Assembly: GCA_949298875.1 (NCBI GenBank)
Contig: CASFYI010000033.1
Coordinates: 1-64,000, forward strand
DNA from: an uncultured Methanomassiliicoccales archaeon
GTDB taxonomy: Archaea; Thermoplasmatota; Thermoplasmata; Methanomassiliicoccales; Methanomethylophilaceae
Direction: 5' to 3'
Length of the DNA: 64,000 nucleotides
Shown: piece after piece, positions 7,776 to 15,890 of the stretch
Layout of the letters: every line of letters starts with the position of its first letter
How positions within the stretch are numbered: position 1 is the first letter of the stretch
The notes under the pieces: model-generated
The model's input: the letters and a program-made list of their open reading frames with translations, nothing else
The model's database searches: none
What the model was told of the DNA's origin: nothing
Position numbers and translations under genes: made by a program

Positions 7776-9113
7776 TCACAGCCTGGACTCGATGAGCCTC
7801 TTGACGGCCTCGACGACCTCGGCGGACGAGTAGCTGCCTCCGGAGTTCTTCATCACGAACCCGATGGCCTTGTTGGCCGCCTTGTCGTTCTTCCTGTAGT
7901 CGTCGATGATCCCGGGGTTCTGGTCCAGGTAGTCGCTCACGAGCTTGTCCAGGTCTCCGGCCGCGCCCTTGGCGGACTCGATGTCCTCTCCGGTCATCAG
8001 GCACTTGATCTCGATGCCGCACTCGGTGTCGGTGATCCCGCCAGCGACGAACCTGTCGATGATCCCCATCACACCGGAGATGTCGGCGCCGCTCGTCTCG
8101 AGGGACTTCCAGTTGGAGCTCACGGGACCCGCGACCCACCTCACGGCGCTCTGGGTGCCGTGCTTCGATGCGACGGATTCGAACAGCTCCGCCAGGTCCA
8201 CGGAGGTGGACACGAGCTGCTTGGCCATCCTCTGGTCGATGCCGTACTGCTGGGACATCCTGAGGGCCATCTTCTGGGGGCTCTCCTTGATCTTGATGGA
8301 GTCGGCGAGCTCCCTGATGTGGTACACTCCGAGGTCGGGCTCGTCGATGTAGCCGTAGTCGGCCTCGAACTCCTTCTTCCTGACGCTGATAGTCACTCCG
8401 CGCTCCTCGTCGAAGCGGCGGGTCTCGCGGTCGATCTTCCCGCCGGCCTTCAGGATCTTGGTCTGCCTGATGACCTCGTAGGTCAGGGCCCTCTCGACGT
8501 TCTTCAGTCCGGTGACGTTCTTGACCTCGCACCTCTCCTTCCCGACGGAGATGTTGCAGTCGCAGCGGATGCTGCGCTCCCCGTCGCCCGGGAGGTCGAT
8601 GACGTGGCGGATGTCCTCGATGAGCTGCTTGAGGAACTCCCTGGCCTCGGCAGGGCTGGTCAGGTCCGGTTCGGTGACGATCTCCGCCAGGGGGATGCCC
8701 GAGCGGTTGTAGTCCACCAGGGACGAGAGGTCCCCGACCCTCTTGGTCTTGCCCGGGTCCTCCTCCACGTGGATCCTGGTGATCCTGATGGGCTTTTTAC
8801 CGTCCATGTAGTAGACGCCGCCCTCCCCGATGGGATTGTCGTACTGTGTGATCTGGACGCTCTTCGACATGTCGGGGTAGAAGTACGTCTTCCTGGAGAA
8901 CCAGGTGGTGTCGTTGACCCTGCATCCGAGCATCTTGGCCAGCATGATGCCGTACTCCAGCACCTTCCTGTTCAGGACGGGCCTGGATCCGGGCATGCCC
9001 AGGCACGTCGGGCACACATGGGTGTTCGGCGCGGGAGCGTCGGTGGTCGGGCAGGAGCAGAACATCTTCGACCTGGTCGGGAGCTGCACGTGGATCTCCA
9101 ATCCGATCTTCAT
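7776..9113 (-). CDS. gatB: Asp-tRNA(Asn)/Glu-tRNA(Gln) amidotransferase subunit B
   Basis: 445 residues starting MKIGLEIHVQL, the GatB signature. It binds the misacylated tRNA and phosphorylates the acyl group before amide transfer. Zinc-binding cysteines lie near the N-terminus (MFCSCP and HVCPTCLGMPG). The C-terminal YqeY-like tail domain ends in a helical region. The ATG overlaps the gatA stop by 4 nt. Archaea use GatCAB chiefly for Asn-tRNA, while Gln-tRNA uses GatDE, which is not in this window. Confidence 0.96.
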   Translation of the reverse strand: MKIGLEIHVQLPTRSKMFCSCPTTDAPAPNTHVCPTCLGMPGSRPVLNRKVLEYGIMLAKMLGCRVNDTTWFSRKTYFYPDMSKSVQITQYDNPIGEGGVYYMDGKKPIRITRIHVEEDPGKTKRVGDLSSLVDYNRSGIPLAEIVTEPDLTSPAEAREFLKQLIEDIRHVIDLPGDGERSIRCDCNISVGKERCEVKNVTGLKNVERALTYEVIRQTKILKAGGKIDRETRRFDEERGVTISVRKKEFEADYGYIDEPDLGVYHIRELADSIKIKESPQKMALRMSQQYGIDQRMAKQLVSTSVDLAELFESVASKHGTQSAVRWVAGPVSSNWKSLETSGADISGVMGIIDRFVAGGITDTECGIEIKCLMTGEDIESAKGAAGDLDKLVSDYLDQNPGIIDDYRKNDKAANKAIGFVMKNSGGSYSSAEVVEAVKRLIESRL

Positions 9114-10429
9114 GCCTCTACCTCCGGTCTCCTCATGTCGAACGCCTTCTCCCACTCCTCGGCCATCGTGAACAGCACGTCCTCGTCCCAGTGGGCGCCG
9201 ACGAACTGCATGCCGATGGGCATGCCGTTCCCGTCGTATCCGCAGGGCACGCTGAGGTGCGGGTTGCCCGCCAGGTTGGGCGGGACGGTGAGGTAGTCGG
9301 TCTTGTAGGAGTCCAGCGCGGACATCCTCTCGATCTCGTCGAACCTCGGTGCGACGTATGGCATGGTGGGCGTGAGAACCGCGTCGTGGTCATGCAGGAT
9401 GCGCTTGTAGTCGTCGATGACGAGCTGCCTGACCTGCCTGGCCTTGGCGTAGTACCTATCGCGGTACCCCACCATCCTGGTGAACGTACCGAGCAGGATC
9501 CTCCTCTTGGCCTCGTCGCCGAAGCTGGCCGAGCGGATGGAGGAGAAGTAGTCGTCGAACTTGAGCGACAGGTCGCCCTCCTGGACGCCGTACCTCATGC
9601 CGACGTACCTGGCGAGGTTGGTGGACGCCTCGGATGTGGCGATGACGTAGTATGCCGGGATGGCGTACCTGAACGAGGGCATGTCGACCTCCTCGACGTC
9701 GATGCCCATGGACCTGAGGGTCTCTATGGAATCGTTGAACGCGGCCTCCACATCCCCGGAGAGCCCCTGGATGCCGTCCTTCGGGACGGCCACGCTCTTC
9801 ATCCTGCGCCTCTCGCTCTTCAGCTCGGGCTGGACGCAGGAGGTGGGGTCCCTCTCGTCCCTGCCCGCCATGATCGTGATGTACTTCCTGAGGTCGGAGG
9901 CCTTCGCTGAGAGCACCCCGATCTTGTCCAGGGAGTTCCCGTAGTCGATGAGCCCGTACCTGGACACCCTCCCGTAGGTGGGCGCTATCCCGTAGACCCC
10001 GCAGAAGCTGGCGGGGCAGCAGATGGATCCGCCGGTGGAGACTCCGAGGGACACATGGTCCTCGAGCACCGCGGCGGCGCATGCCGACCCTCCGGAGGAT
10101 CCGCCACAGGACCTCTCCCTGTCGAAGGGGTTCCTGGGGATCTCGTAGGCCGAGTTGGCGGAGAAGGTCCCGAATCCGAACTCGTCCATGTTGGTCTTCC
10201 CGACGAGCATCCCGCCGGCCGCCTTCATCCTCTCGATGGCGGCGGCGTCGAACGCCGGCACGTACCCTTGCAGGATCCTCGATCCGGCGCAGGTCTCCAT
10301 GTCCAGGGAGGTGAGGTTGTCCTTGGCGGAGAACAGGAACTCCGAGTCCCTGGCGTCGGTCTCATCGGTCATGGCGTGGAACATGCCGTACTTGGCGTTG
10401 ATGTCCTTCAGTCTCTGAAGGTAGCTCAT
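9110..10429 (-). CDS. gatA: Asp-tRNA(Asn)/Glu-tRNA(Gln) amidotransferase subunit A
   Basis: 439 residues, amidase-signature family; it releases ammonia from glutamine. The catalytic region shows MLVGKTNMDEFGFG (catalytic Lys), SCGGSSGGSACAAAV, and SLGVSTGGSICCPASFCGVYGIAP, which carries the cis-Ser and nucleophilic Ser. Overlaps of 4 nt with gatC upstream and gatB downstream indicate tight translational coupling. Confidence 0.96.
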   Translation of the reverse strand: MSYLQRLKDINAKYGMFHAMTDETDARDSEFLFSAKDNLTSLDMETCAGSRILQGYVPAFDAAAIERMKAAGGMLVGKTNMDEFGFGTFSANSAYEIPRNPFDRERSCGGSSGGSACAAAVLEDHVSLGVSTGGSICCPASFCGVYGIAPTYGRVSRYGLIDYGNSLDKIGVLSAKASDLRKYITIMAGRDERDPTSCVQPELKSERRRMKSVAVPKDGIQGLSGDVEAAFNDSIETLRSMGIDVEEVDMPSFRYAIPAYYVIATSEASTNLARYVGMRYGVQEGDLSLKFDDYFSSIRSASFGDEAKRRILLGTFTRMVGYRDRYYAKARQVRQLVIDDYKRILHDHDAVLTPTMPYVAPRFDEIERMSALDSYKTDYLTVPPNLAGNPHLSVPCGYDGNGMPIGMQFVGAHWDEDVLFTMAEEWEKAFDMRRPEVEA

Positions 10430-10698
10430 GACAGCCTCGGCCCCCTGACGTATCTCTCGTAGGTGTTCATGTCCCTCAGGAGCCTGTCGGCGTCGATCGT
10501 CATGCGGGGCTCGTCGTCCCTGGTGACATCGGCCACGCCTATCGGGTCGATCCCGTAGGAGTCGCAGTTGGGCGCCTCGTCCAGCAGCTCGAAGTACCCC
10601 AGGATGTCCCCGAGGTCCCCGCTGTAGCGCTCCAGCTCCTCTTCTGTGAGCCTTATGTGCGCGGTGCGCGCGACCCTCTCGACCGTTTCTCTGTCCAT
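10426..10698 (-). CDS. gatC: Asp-tRNA(Asn)/Glu-tRNA(Gln) amidotransferase subunit C
   Basis: 90 residues from MDRETVERVARTAHIRL. GatC wraps around GatA and GatB and stabilises the complex. The motif ARTAHIRLTEEELERYSGDLGDILGYFE is typical. An upstream ATG at 10749 would add a Ser-rich extension that crosses the presumed TATA (CCTTAAAAG at about 10735), so the internal ATG is chosen. First gene of gatCAB. Confidence 0.93.
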   Translation of the reverse strand: MDRETVERVARTAHIRLTEEELERYSGDLGDILGYFELLDEAPNCDSYGIDPIGVADVTRDDEPRMTIDADRLLRDMNTYERYVRGPRLS

Positions 10699-10735
10699 TG
10701 TAGACCTTCCGGACGAGATGATGGATGAATCTCTT

Positions 10736-12442
10736 TTAAGGTTCTCCATGGGGGCGCGATGCTCGCGCGGGCCGGTCGATGTTCTCGGTGCCCCTGCGTA
10801 TGACGCTGTAGGTGGCGCTGCGGGAGCGCGCCCCGCGGATGGACAGCGTCCTGTGCTTCACCATGTACCGGAGCAGGTTGTCCACCTTGTTGCGCACCTG
10901 CGACTCGGTCATCCCGGCGGGCAGCATGGGGCGGATCTCCGCCATTATCTCGCTCCGTGTGCACGGCCCCTCGCTCCACACGAACCCTTCGATCGCATCG
11001 CGGAGCGCATCGTTGACCTCGCGGGGGGATGCGGCGCAGGAGAGGGTCTCCGTGCATCCGCGGAACGATGTGGGTGGCGCCTCTATGCCCAGCTCCCCGA
11101 GCCATCTGGAGTCGGCCTCGTCCATGTCCCCCGTCGAAAGGAGGCGGTCCACCCTGATCGCCGTCTCCATGGACACGTCCGGATCCGATCTGAAGAACGA
11201 CGCCTCCCTCTCGTCCACAACCTTTCCGAAGATCGTGACACTCACCTCCTGGTCCCCGATCTCGTACCTGGGCAGCGGGAATCCGCGCTGGATCTGGCAG
11301 CGGAACATCTTCCTGACGCCACCTCCCGCCACATCCACGAGCCCGATGTTCCTCATGACCTCGGCCAGGCGCGGATTGCGGTAGGCATGTTCGGGCGAGT
11401 CGCGGAGGACGACCCTTTCGACGCTCCCCGGAAGGAAGGATCCGACATTGGAGAACACGAGATGGTCGTTGGGGAACTCGATGAGGTCCACCATGCCCTC
11501 GCGGCGGTAGTCCTGATGGAGCACGCAGTTGCACATCGCCTCCCTGATGGAGAACGGGTCGTACCTGAGCATCTCACGGCCGTTCAGCTGTCCCCTCCCG
11601 ACGTCCCTGACCCTGTAGTTGACGATCCTGGAGGCTGCCTCGCGCATCCCCAGTATCATCGGAAGCCCGAACAGCTCGCTGTCCAGGACGTCACCGGACG
11701 GATCCTTCGCGATCCATCTGATCCTGATGTTGGGGCCGATCATGTCCGAGCACTCGGCCTTACCCAGGAGAAGGATCGCGGCCGCGGTGACGCGTCCGTC
11801 TTTTGTGAAGCCCGTCTTCGCCAGGAACCTCTCGTCATCCCAGCCGGCCGCCTCCTCGGCCTTCGTGGGATTCCTCTCGACGAATCCCCTGCGCGCCTCC
11901 TCGATGGCCCTGCGGTCCAGGGACGCCATCGTGGCCTCCGGCATGATCCTGGAACTCCAGTCGGTGTTGCCGAACCCCCTTATCATGTCCATCTTGTCCA
12001 AGGGCAGGGCGACCAGGCTCTCGCCCTGGCGGCTGTACGCGAAACCGTTGTAGAGCGTCGGGAATCCCGGAATGGCGGCGGGTATCTGGAACATCAGGAC
12101 CCTCCTGCCGTTCCGCTGGACCTCGTGGATCTCGAAGAACGTGAGGTGGCCCGAGACGTTCTGGCCGATCTCGTGCTTCAGGGAGTCCAGCGATTCACGC
12201 TCGGGACGGAAGCCGGTCCCCACGACGGCCCTGTCACGGTCCCTCACCCCGAAGACGAGCCATGCGTACGGGGCATCCCTGAGGAGGGCCTCGTTGGAGA
12301 GCGCCGAGAAGTACCTGCCAATGTCCGCCAGGCCGTACCCGTTCTTCGCTTCCTTCAGTTCGAATATCTCGGATTCGCCGCCGGACAGCATGGATGAGAG
12401 GGCCTCATCCAGCTCGCGGGCGGACGGATGGATGCTCGTCAT
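10736..12442 (-). CDS. Schlafen AlbA_2 domain regulator with GHKL ATPase-like domain
   Basis: 568 residues. The N-terminal AlbA_2 domain (about residues 15-130; SEIFELKEAKNGYGLADIGR) is followed by a linker, then a HATPase_c_4-type region (about 270-400) with REAMCNCVLHQDYRREG and VFSNVGSFLPG. A winged-helix tail (about 475-550) follows. This RecG-related family is usually annotated as a transcriptional regulator or putative DNA-binding ATPase; its function is poorly known. ATG 12442 is chosen because a TATA-like GATAAAC lies about 26 bp upstream, implying a leaderless message; a GTG at 12472 is the longer alternative. Two tandem palindromes lie directly upstream. Confidence 0.8.
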   Translation of the reverse strand: MTSIHPSARELDEALSSMLSGGESEIFELKEAKNGYGLADIGRYFSALSNEALLRDAPYAWLVFGVRDRDRAVVGTGFRPERESLDSLKHEIGQNVSGHLTFFEIHEVQRNGRRVLMFQIPAAIPGFPTLYNGFAYSRQGESLVALPLDKMDMIRGFGNTDWSSRIMPEATMASLDRRAIEEARRGFVERNPTKAEEAAGWDDERFLAKTGFTKDGRVTAAAILLLGKAECSDMIGPNIRIRWIAKDPSGDVLDSELFGLPMILGMREAASRIVNYRVRDVGRGQLNGREMLRYDPFSIREAMCNCVLHQDYRREGMVDLIEFPNDHLVFSNVGSFLPGSVERVVLRDSPEHAYRNPRLAEVMRNIGLVDVAGGGVRKMFRCQIQRGFPLPRYEIGDQEVSVTIFGKVVDEREASFFRSDPDVSMETAIRVDRLLSTGDMDEADSRWLGELGIEAPPTSFRGCTETLSCAASPREVNDALRDAIEGFVWSEGPCTRSEIMAEIRPMLPAGMTESQVRNKVDNLLRYMVKHRTLSIRGARSRSATYSVIRRGTENIDRPARASRPHGEP

Positions 12443-12469
12443 CGGCGACAGATTGCCGTCGATGTTTAT

Positions 12470-12511
12470 CACTATGTCGATGACATAGTGGACTGTGTCG
12501 CCGACATAGTG
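12470..12511. repeat. Two tandem 21-bp palindromes, probable operator
   Basis: Unit 1 (12470-12490) is a perfect palindrome with arms CACTATGTC and GACATAGTG around GAT. Unit 2 (12491-12511) has arms GACTGTGTC and GACATAGTG around GCC, two mismatches from perfect. The units abut with a 21-bp period, two helical turns, and fill the gap between the DUF2284 stop and the AlbA_2 promoter. Confidence 0.75.
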
Positions 12512-12514
12512 GGA

Positions 12515-13051
12515 TCAAAGCGACCTGTAGAGCACCAGCCCGTACAGCGTGACCCGGTCCTCCCTGAACTCCACCGTCCTGCCGAGCCTCCCGAGGTAGT
12601 TGCCCAGGTCGAAGCCGACCGCCGATATGGACGGGACGAGCATCTCCGGGAAGCGGCACGGCTCAGGATACGAGCACACGCCGCAGTACCCGCAGCATCC
12701 TCCCGCCAACCCCATGCCGGTGCGTCCGGATGCTCTCAGTGCCGACACGACCGCCCTGACGGACCTGTGCAGCTCCTCGTTCGCCGCCTCTATCGAAGCC
12801 CTGTCCGAGACATGGCATCCGAACGTCCTCTCCAGGAGGATCGCGGAGTCGTACTCCTCCAGCAGGGAGTCGATCCTCCTCGTCCAGCCAGGAGGGCATC
12901 CCCAATTGGTGCCGTAGTTCCCGCAGGTGTTCGCCACGCAGAGCCCGGCGCCGCGCTCCGCCTCCGCGGGATCGTACGACGGAGGGTCCACGGCGACGAC
13001 CTCCCAGCCGTCTGGCACATTCGCTCTGGCGATGTCGATCGGAGAATCCAT
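12515..13051 (-). CDS. DUF2284 family cysteine-rich metal-binding protein
   Basis: 178 residues with a dense Cys pattern: LCVANTCGNYGTNWGCPPGW (residues 37-56) and a second cluster, GGCCGYCGVCSYPEPCRFPE. This matches DUF2284, predicted to bind a metal or iron-sulfur cluster. Members are common in anaerobes and may have a redox or corrinoid-related role, which is unproven. The start MDSPIDIARANV lies 23 nt below an AT-rich element (TTTAAA at 13073) shared with the divergent TPR gene. It reads in the same direction as the AlbA_2 gene, which follows after the palindromes. Confidence 0.8.
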   Translation of the reverse strand: MDSPIDIARANVPDGWEVVAVDPPSYDPAEAERGAGLCVANTCGNYGTNWGCPPGWTRRIDSLLEEYDSAILLERTFGCHVSDRASIEAANEELHRSVRAVVSALRASGRTGMGLAGGCCGYCGVCSYPEPCRFPEMLVPSISAVGFDLGNYLGRLGRTVEFREDRVTLYGLVLYRSL

Positions 13052-13072
13052 GAGTCGGCTTCGATGTTCACG

Positions 13073-13080
13073 TTTAAAAG
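13073..13080. promoter_or_regulatory. Shared AT-rich promoter element for the DUF2284 and TPR genes
   Basis: TTTAAAAG in the 73-bp divergent gap. TTTAAA is self-complementary and is 22 bp above the DUF2284 ATG and 45 bp above the TPR ATG, so it may serve both directions. Confidence 0.4.
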
Positions 13081-13124
13081 GATTCCCAGGTAGGTTTTTA
13101 ACAGACCGGGGAGTGCTAGGTCCC

Positions 13125-13637
13125 ATGGCAGAGAGCTCCCCCGAAAAGAAGATCGCCTCGGCGATGAAGGCGATGGACGAGGGCGACTTCAAGAAGGCGT
13201 ACTCCTCGTTCAAGAAGCTCGCGGCTGAGATGCCGGACAACGCTGACGTCTGGTACTTCAAGGCGGAGTGCGGGAACTACGCATCTGGCATGTTCGGCGC
13301 TAAGGTCGACACCCAGGAGATCATGGACGCGTACAAGAAGGCCATCGAACTCGATGGCAGCCGCGTCGACTACTACCAGTCCTACGGCTCCTTCTGCATC
13401 TCCGTCGGCAAGTACGACGAGGCGGAGGGCGCCTACAACGAGGCCGCCGAGATCGACGAGTCGATGTCGTCCTCGCTGTACTCCGAGTTCGCCATAGAGT
13501 ACTACAACAACGTCATGGCCGCCTACGGCGAGATCATGGAGGACCCCAAGGCCCGCGCGCCCTACGCGAAGAAGGCGCTCACATACATGCTCAAGGCCCT
13601 CGAGATGGATCCCGAGGAAGCCAAGTCCCTTCTGTGA
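13125..13637 (+). CDS. Tetratricopeptide-repeat protein
   Basis: 170 residues, all helical, with about three TPR-like units (AMDEGDFKKAYSSFKKLAAE, EIMDAYKKAIELDGSRVDYY, GKYDEAEGAYNEAAEIDESM) and a final YMLKALEMDPEEAK. There is no signal peptide, so it is cytoplasmic. It probably acts as a protein-interaction adaptor; the partner is unknown. A G/C-rich hairpin follows the stop. Confidence 0.85.
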   Translation: MAESSPEKKIASAMKAMDEGDFKKAYSSFKKLAAEMPDNADVWYFKAECGNYASGMFGAKVDTQEIMDAYKKAIELDGSRVDYYQSYGSFCISVGKYDEAEGAYNEAAEIDESMSSSLYSEFAIEYYNNVMAAYGEIMEDPKARAPYAKKALTYMLKALEMDPEEAKSLL

Positions 13638-13656
13638 AGGTCAAACCCCAAAGCCC

Positions 13657-13677
13657 TCCCGGGGGCCGATCCCGGGA
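13657..13677 (+). terminator. Hairpin after the TPR gene
   Basis: TCCCGGG (13657-13663) pairs with CCCGGGA (13671-13677) about 20 nt past the stop codon. Confidence 0.5.
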
Positions 13678-13717
13678 CTTCCACCATCATTCTCCACCAT
13701 ATCTCATCGGTAGTCAC

Positions 13718-13765
13718 ATTAGACATTTGTCTAATTGCCGTGTGGATGTTAGAAATTCGTCTATT
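13718..13765 (+). promoter_or_regulatory. Palindromic operator sites upstream of amtB1
   Basis: Site 1, ATTAGACATTTGTCTAAT (13718-13735), has perfect 8-bp arms and a 2-bp centre. Site 2, GTTAGAAATTCGTCTATT (13748-13765), matches it at 14 of 18 positions, with centres 30 bp apart. Further half-sites lie downstream (AATAGACGAAT near 13828, and TTGTCT / AGACAA at about 13848-13868). A near-identical site precedes amtB2, so this is a likely binding site of a shared nitrogen regulator. Confidence 0.65.
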
Positions 13766-13816
13766 CTACGTTCAAATCTAGGTGTAAAAATCTAATGAAA
13801 TCCATGTTATGTAGAA

Positions 13817-13827
13817 TTTATTAAATA
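13817..13827 (+). promoter_or_regulatory. TATA box of amtB1
   Basis: TTTATTAAATA, 54 bp before the ATG at 13881. The operator half-sites lie between it and the gene. Confidence 0.6.
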
Positions 13828-13880
13828 CAATAGACGAATAAGCGCGATTGTCTGATTCAATTAGACAAATGAGGCATAAC

Positions 13881-15218
13881 ATGAGCTTCAAGAAGACAGT
13901 GATCATCGCCACGATCGCCGTGGCAATCGTCGCGGTGCTCCTCGCCGCGGTCCCGGAAGCGGTTTCCGCGGACACTCACGAGATCGGAGAGCAGTCCGGC
14001 GACTTCGCGAACATGGCATGGGTGGCGATCTGCTCGGCACTCGTTTTCATCATGACCCCCGGGGTCGCCCTGTTCTACGGAGGGATGCTCAGGAAGCAGA
14101 GCATGTCGTCCATCATCTCCCAGACGCTCCTCGGGATGTGCGTCATGGGCATATCCTGGTTCGCCGTGGGTTACTCCCTGGCCTTCTCGGAGGGCAACGC
14201 CATCATCGGGGGCCTGGACAACGTGTTCTTCAACGGCGTCTCCGCATCCACGATCGGAGGGACCAACGCATACGTCCCGGACCTCGAGTTCGCGATATTC
14301 CAGATGACCTTCGCCCTCATCACCGCGGGCATCGTCCTCGGTGCCAGCGCCGAGCGCATAAGGTACACCGCGGTAGTCCCGTTCCTCGCGGTCTGGTCCA
14401 TCCTCGTGTACGCGCCCATGGCCCACATGGTCTGGGGAGGGGGATTCCTCGCAGACCTTCCGGGAGGACTCGCCACTCTCGACTTCGCCGGAGGTACCGT
14501 CGTCCACATCTGCGCGGGAGCCACCGGAATGGCCCTCGCCCTCTACCTCGGCAAGCGCAGCGATAGGACCATGAAGAGGACCCACAGCACCCCCATGGTC
14601 TTCATCGGATGCTTCCTACTCTGGTTCGGATGGATCGGGTTCAACGGCGGATCCGGTCTCGCCGCCAACGATCAGGCCATCCGTGCGATCATGGTGTCGC
14701 TCATCGCCTCCGTGTTCGCCATGGCCGCATGGGCCGCCGTCCAGTATCTCCACGTCGGACGCGTCGGAGTCACAGGGCTCTCCGCGGGAGCGGTCGCCGG
14801 GCTCGTCGCCATCACCCCCGCCGCGGGATTCGTGTCCCCGGCAAGTGCGGCGATCATCGGTCTCGTCGGCGGGATCGTGTGCTACTTCGGAGTGATATTC
14901 ATGCGCGAGAGGTCGGGCCTCGACGACGCCCTGGACGTCATGGGACTCCACGGGGTCGGAGGCATCTGGGGCGCCATCGCCACCGGACTCTTCGCCGAGT
15001 TCAATCTGGGCTCCGCCGGAGGACTCCTGACCACTGGAGACTGGCAGCTGTTCGCGGGCAACATCGTCGCGGTCCTCGTGACGCTGGTGTTCTGCTTCGT
15101 GGTGTCGTACGTCATCATCTGGGTCATCGGCAGGCTGATGAGGGTGCGCGCGACCGAGGACGAGGAGCTCATCGGGCAGGACCTCGTCGAGAACGGAGAG
15201 CCCGCATACGTGATGTGA
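13881..15218 (+). CDS. amtB: Ammonium transporter, copy 1
   Basis: 445 residues. An N-terminal signal-like helix (residues 1-31, ending VPEAVSA) is followed by 11 membrane helices of the Amt/Mep/Rh fold. Pore residues are present: the first twin His in PMAHMVWGGGF (about 182), DFAGGTVVHICAG after it, and the second twin His in MGLHGVGGIWGAI (about 357). The ATG at 13881 is preceded by TGAGG at 7 nt; upstream ATG 13869 and TTG 13848 are less well placed and lie in the operator region. Its stop is 5 nt from glnK1. Imports ammonium across the cytoplasmic membrane. Confidence 0.96.
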   Translation: MSFKKTVIIATIAVAIVAVLLAAVPEAVSADTHEIGEQSGDFANMAWVAICSALVFIMTPGVALFYGGMLRKQSMSSIISQTLLGMCVMGISWFAVGYSLAFSEGNAIIGGLDNVFFNGVSASTIGGTNAYVPDLEFAIFQMTFALITAGIVLGASAERIRYTAVVPFLAVWSILVYAPMAHMVWGGGFLADLPGGLATLDFAGGTVVHICAGATGMALALYLGKRSDRTMKRTHSTPMVFIGCFLLWFGWIGFNGGSGLAANDQAIRAIMVSLIASVFAMAAWAAVQYLHVGRVGVTGLSAGAVAGLVAITPAAGFVSPASAAIIGLVGGIVCYFGVIFMRERSGLDDALDVMGLHGVGGIWGAIATGLFAEFNLGSAGGLLTTGDWQLFAGNIVAVLVTLVFCFVVSYVIIWVIGRLMRVRATEDEELIGQDLVENGEPAYVM

Positions 15219-15223
15219 TCCCC

Positions 15224-15559
15224 ATGAAGATGGTTGTAGCAGTGATCAGGCCCGAGAGGCTCCAGACCGTCAAGGACGGTCTGAGCGCCATCGGGGTTTG
15301 CGGCATGACGATAACCCACGTCACCGGACGCGGGGAGCAGAAGGGGCTGGTCTTCACGACCAGGGTCGGCGAGTTCATCGTCGATGAGATCGAGAAGGTG
15401 AAGCTCGAGATCGTCGTCGACGACGGGCAGGTCGACAACGTGGTCGCCAACATCCGCCAGAACGCGGAGACGGGCCACCCCGGCGACGGCAGGATCTTCA
15501 TCATGCCGGTCCTGGAATCCATAAGGATCCGTTCGGAGCCAGGCTCCGAGGGACAGTAA
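15224..15559 (+). CDS. glnK: Nitrogen regulatory PII protein GlnK, copy 1
   Basis: 111 residues, the full PII fold starting MKMVVAVIRPERLQTVK. The T-loop (about residues 37-55, THVTGRGEQKGLVFTTRVGEF) keeps GRGxQKG but has Phe where Tyr51 is uridylylated in proteobacteria. The B-loop TGHPGDGRIFI is present. GlnK plugs the AmtB pore when nitrogen is plentiful and responds to ATP/ADP and 2-oxoglutarate. It is 5 nt after amtB1 and ends in the same residues (LESIRIRSEPGSEGQ) as copy 2. Confidence 0.97.
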   Translation: MKMVVAVIRPERLQTVKDGLSAIGVCGMTITHVTGRGEQKGLVFTTRVGEFIVDEIEKVKLEIVVDDGQVDNVVANIRQNAETGHPGDGRIFIMPVLESIRIRSEPGSEGQ

Positions 15560-15608
15560 ACGCCTTACGGGGTCGTCAGTCCCCGCAATCCTCCTGAAAC
15601 ACCTTATG

Positions 15609-15637
15609 CCTCCCGGACGACCGATGCGTCCGGGAGG
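15609..15637 (+). terminator. Hairpin downstream of glnK1, conserved in both amt-glnK units
   Basis: An 11-bp perfect stem (CCTCCCGGACG / CGTCCGGGAGG) with a 7-nt loop, 50 nt after the stop. The equivalent hairpin after glnK2 differs at two stem positions, both of which keep pairing as G-U wobbles. Confidence 0.65.
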
Positions 15638-15831
15638 GCGATCATCCATTCTCTGTGTCCGCGGCATTCCGACGATGCCGGCGGCCGTTCGTCGCAACTT
15701 CTGCGTTCCGCATCCGAGTCCGGATCCACCGTCCCGTCTCTCCGACCGAGAGGTCATGCATCCGTGAGCTGCAGATAATTTCGAACTATTCTTGATTTGT
15801 ATAGTTATACGTCTAGTCAAGTTCAAATAAT
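15638..15831 (+). other. Intergenic region before amtB2
   Basis: About 190 bp without a coding signal. Its left part is G+C-rich and holds a small inverted repeat (GGCAT / ATGCC near 15663-15679). The right part is AT-rich with GTATAGTTATACG and other short palindromic stretches that may be promoter or regulator sites. No RNA gene is recognised. Confidence 0.5.
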
Positions 15832-15849
15832 ATTATACAAATGTCTAAT
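15832..15849 (+). promoter_or_regulatory. Palindromic operator site upstream of amtB2
   Basis: ATTATACAAATGTCTAAT matches the amtB1 site ATTAGACA-N2-TGTCTAAT with one arm mismatch (T for G). It overlaps or abuts the TATA-like element AATATTATA (about 15828-15836), so a bound protein would block transcription. Confidence 0.65.
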
Positions 15850-15890
15850 GTATCTTGTAATTTCAAGATAAATGAAAGGAGTGTTCCGAT

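Noticed and set aside
12470-12511. Tandem repeat considered as a CRISPR remnant.
   Set aside because: Only two units that abut without spacers and are palindromic in themselves; no cas genes. An operator fits better.
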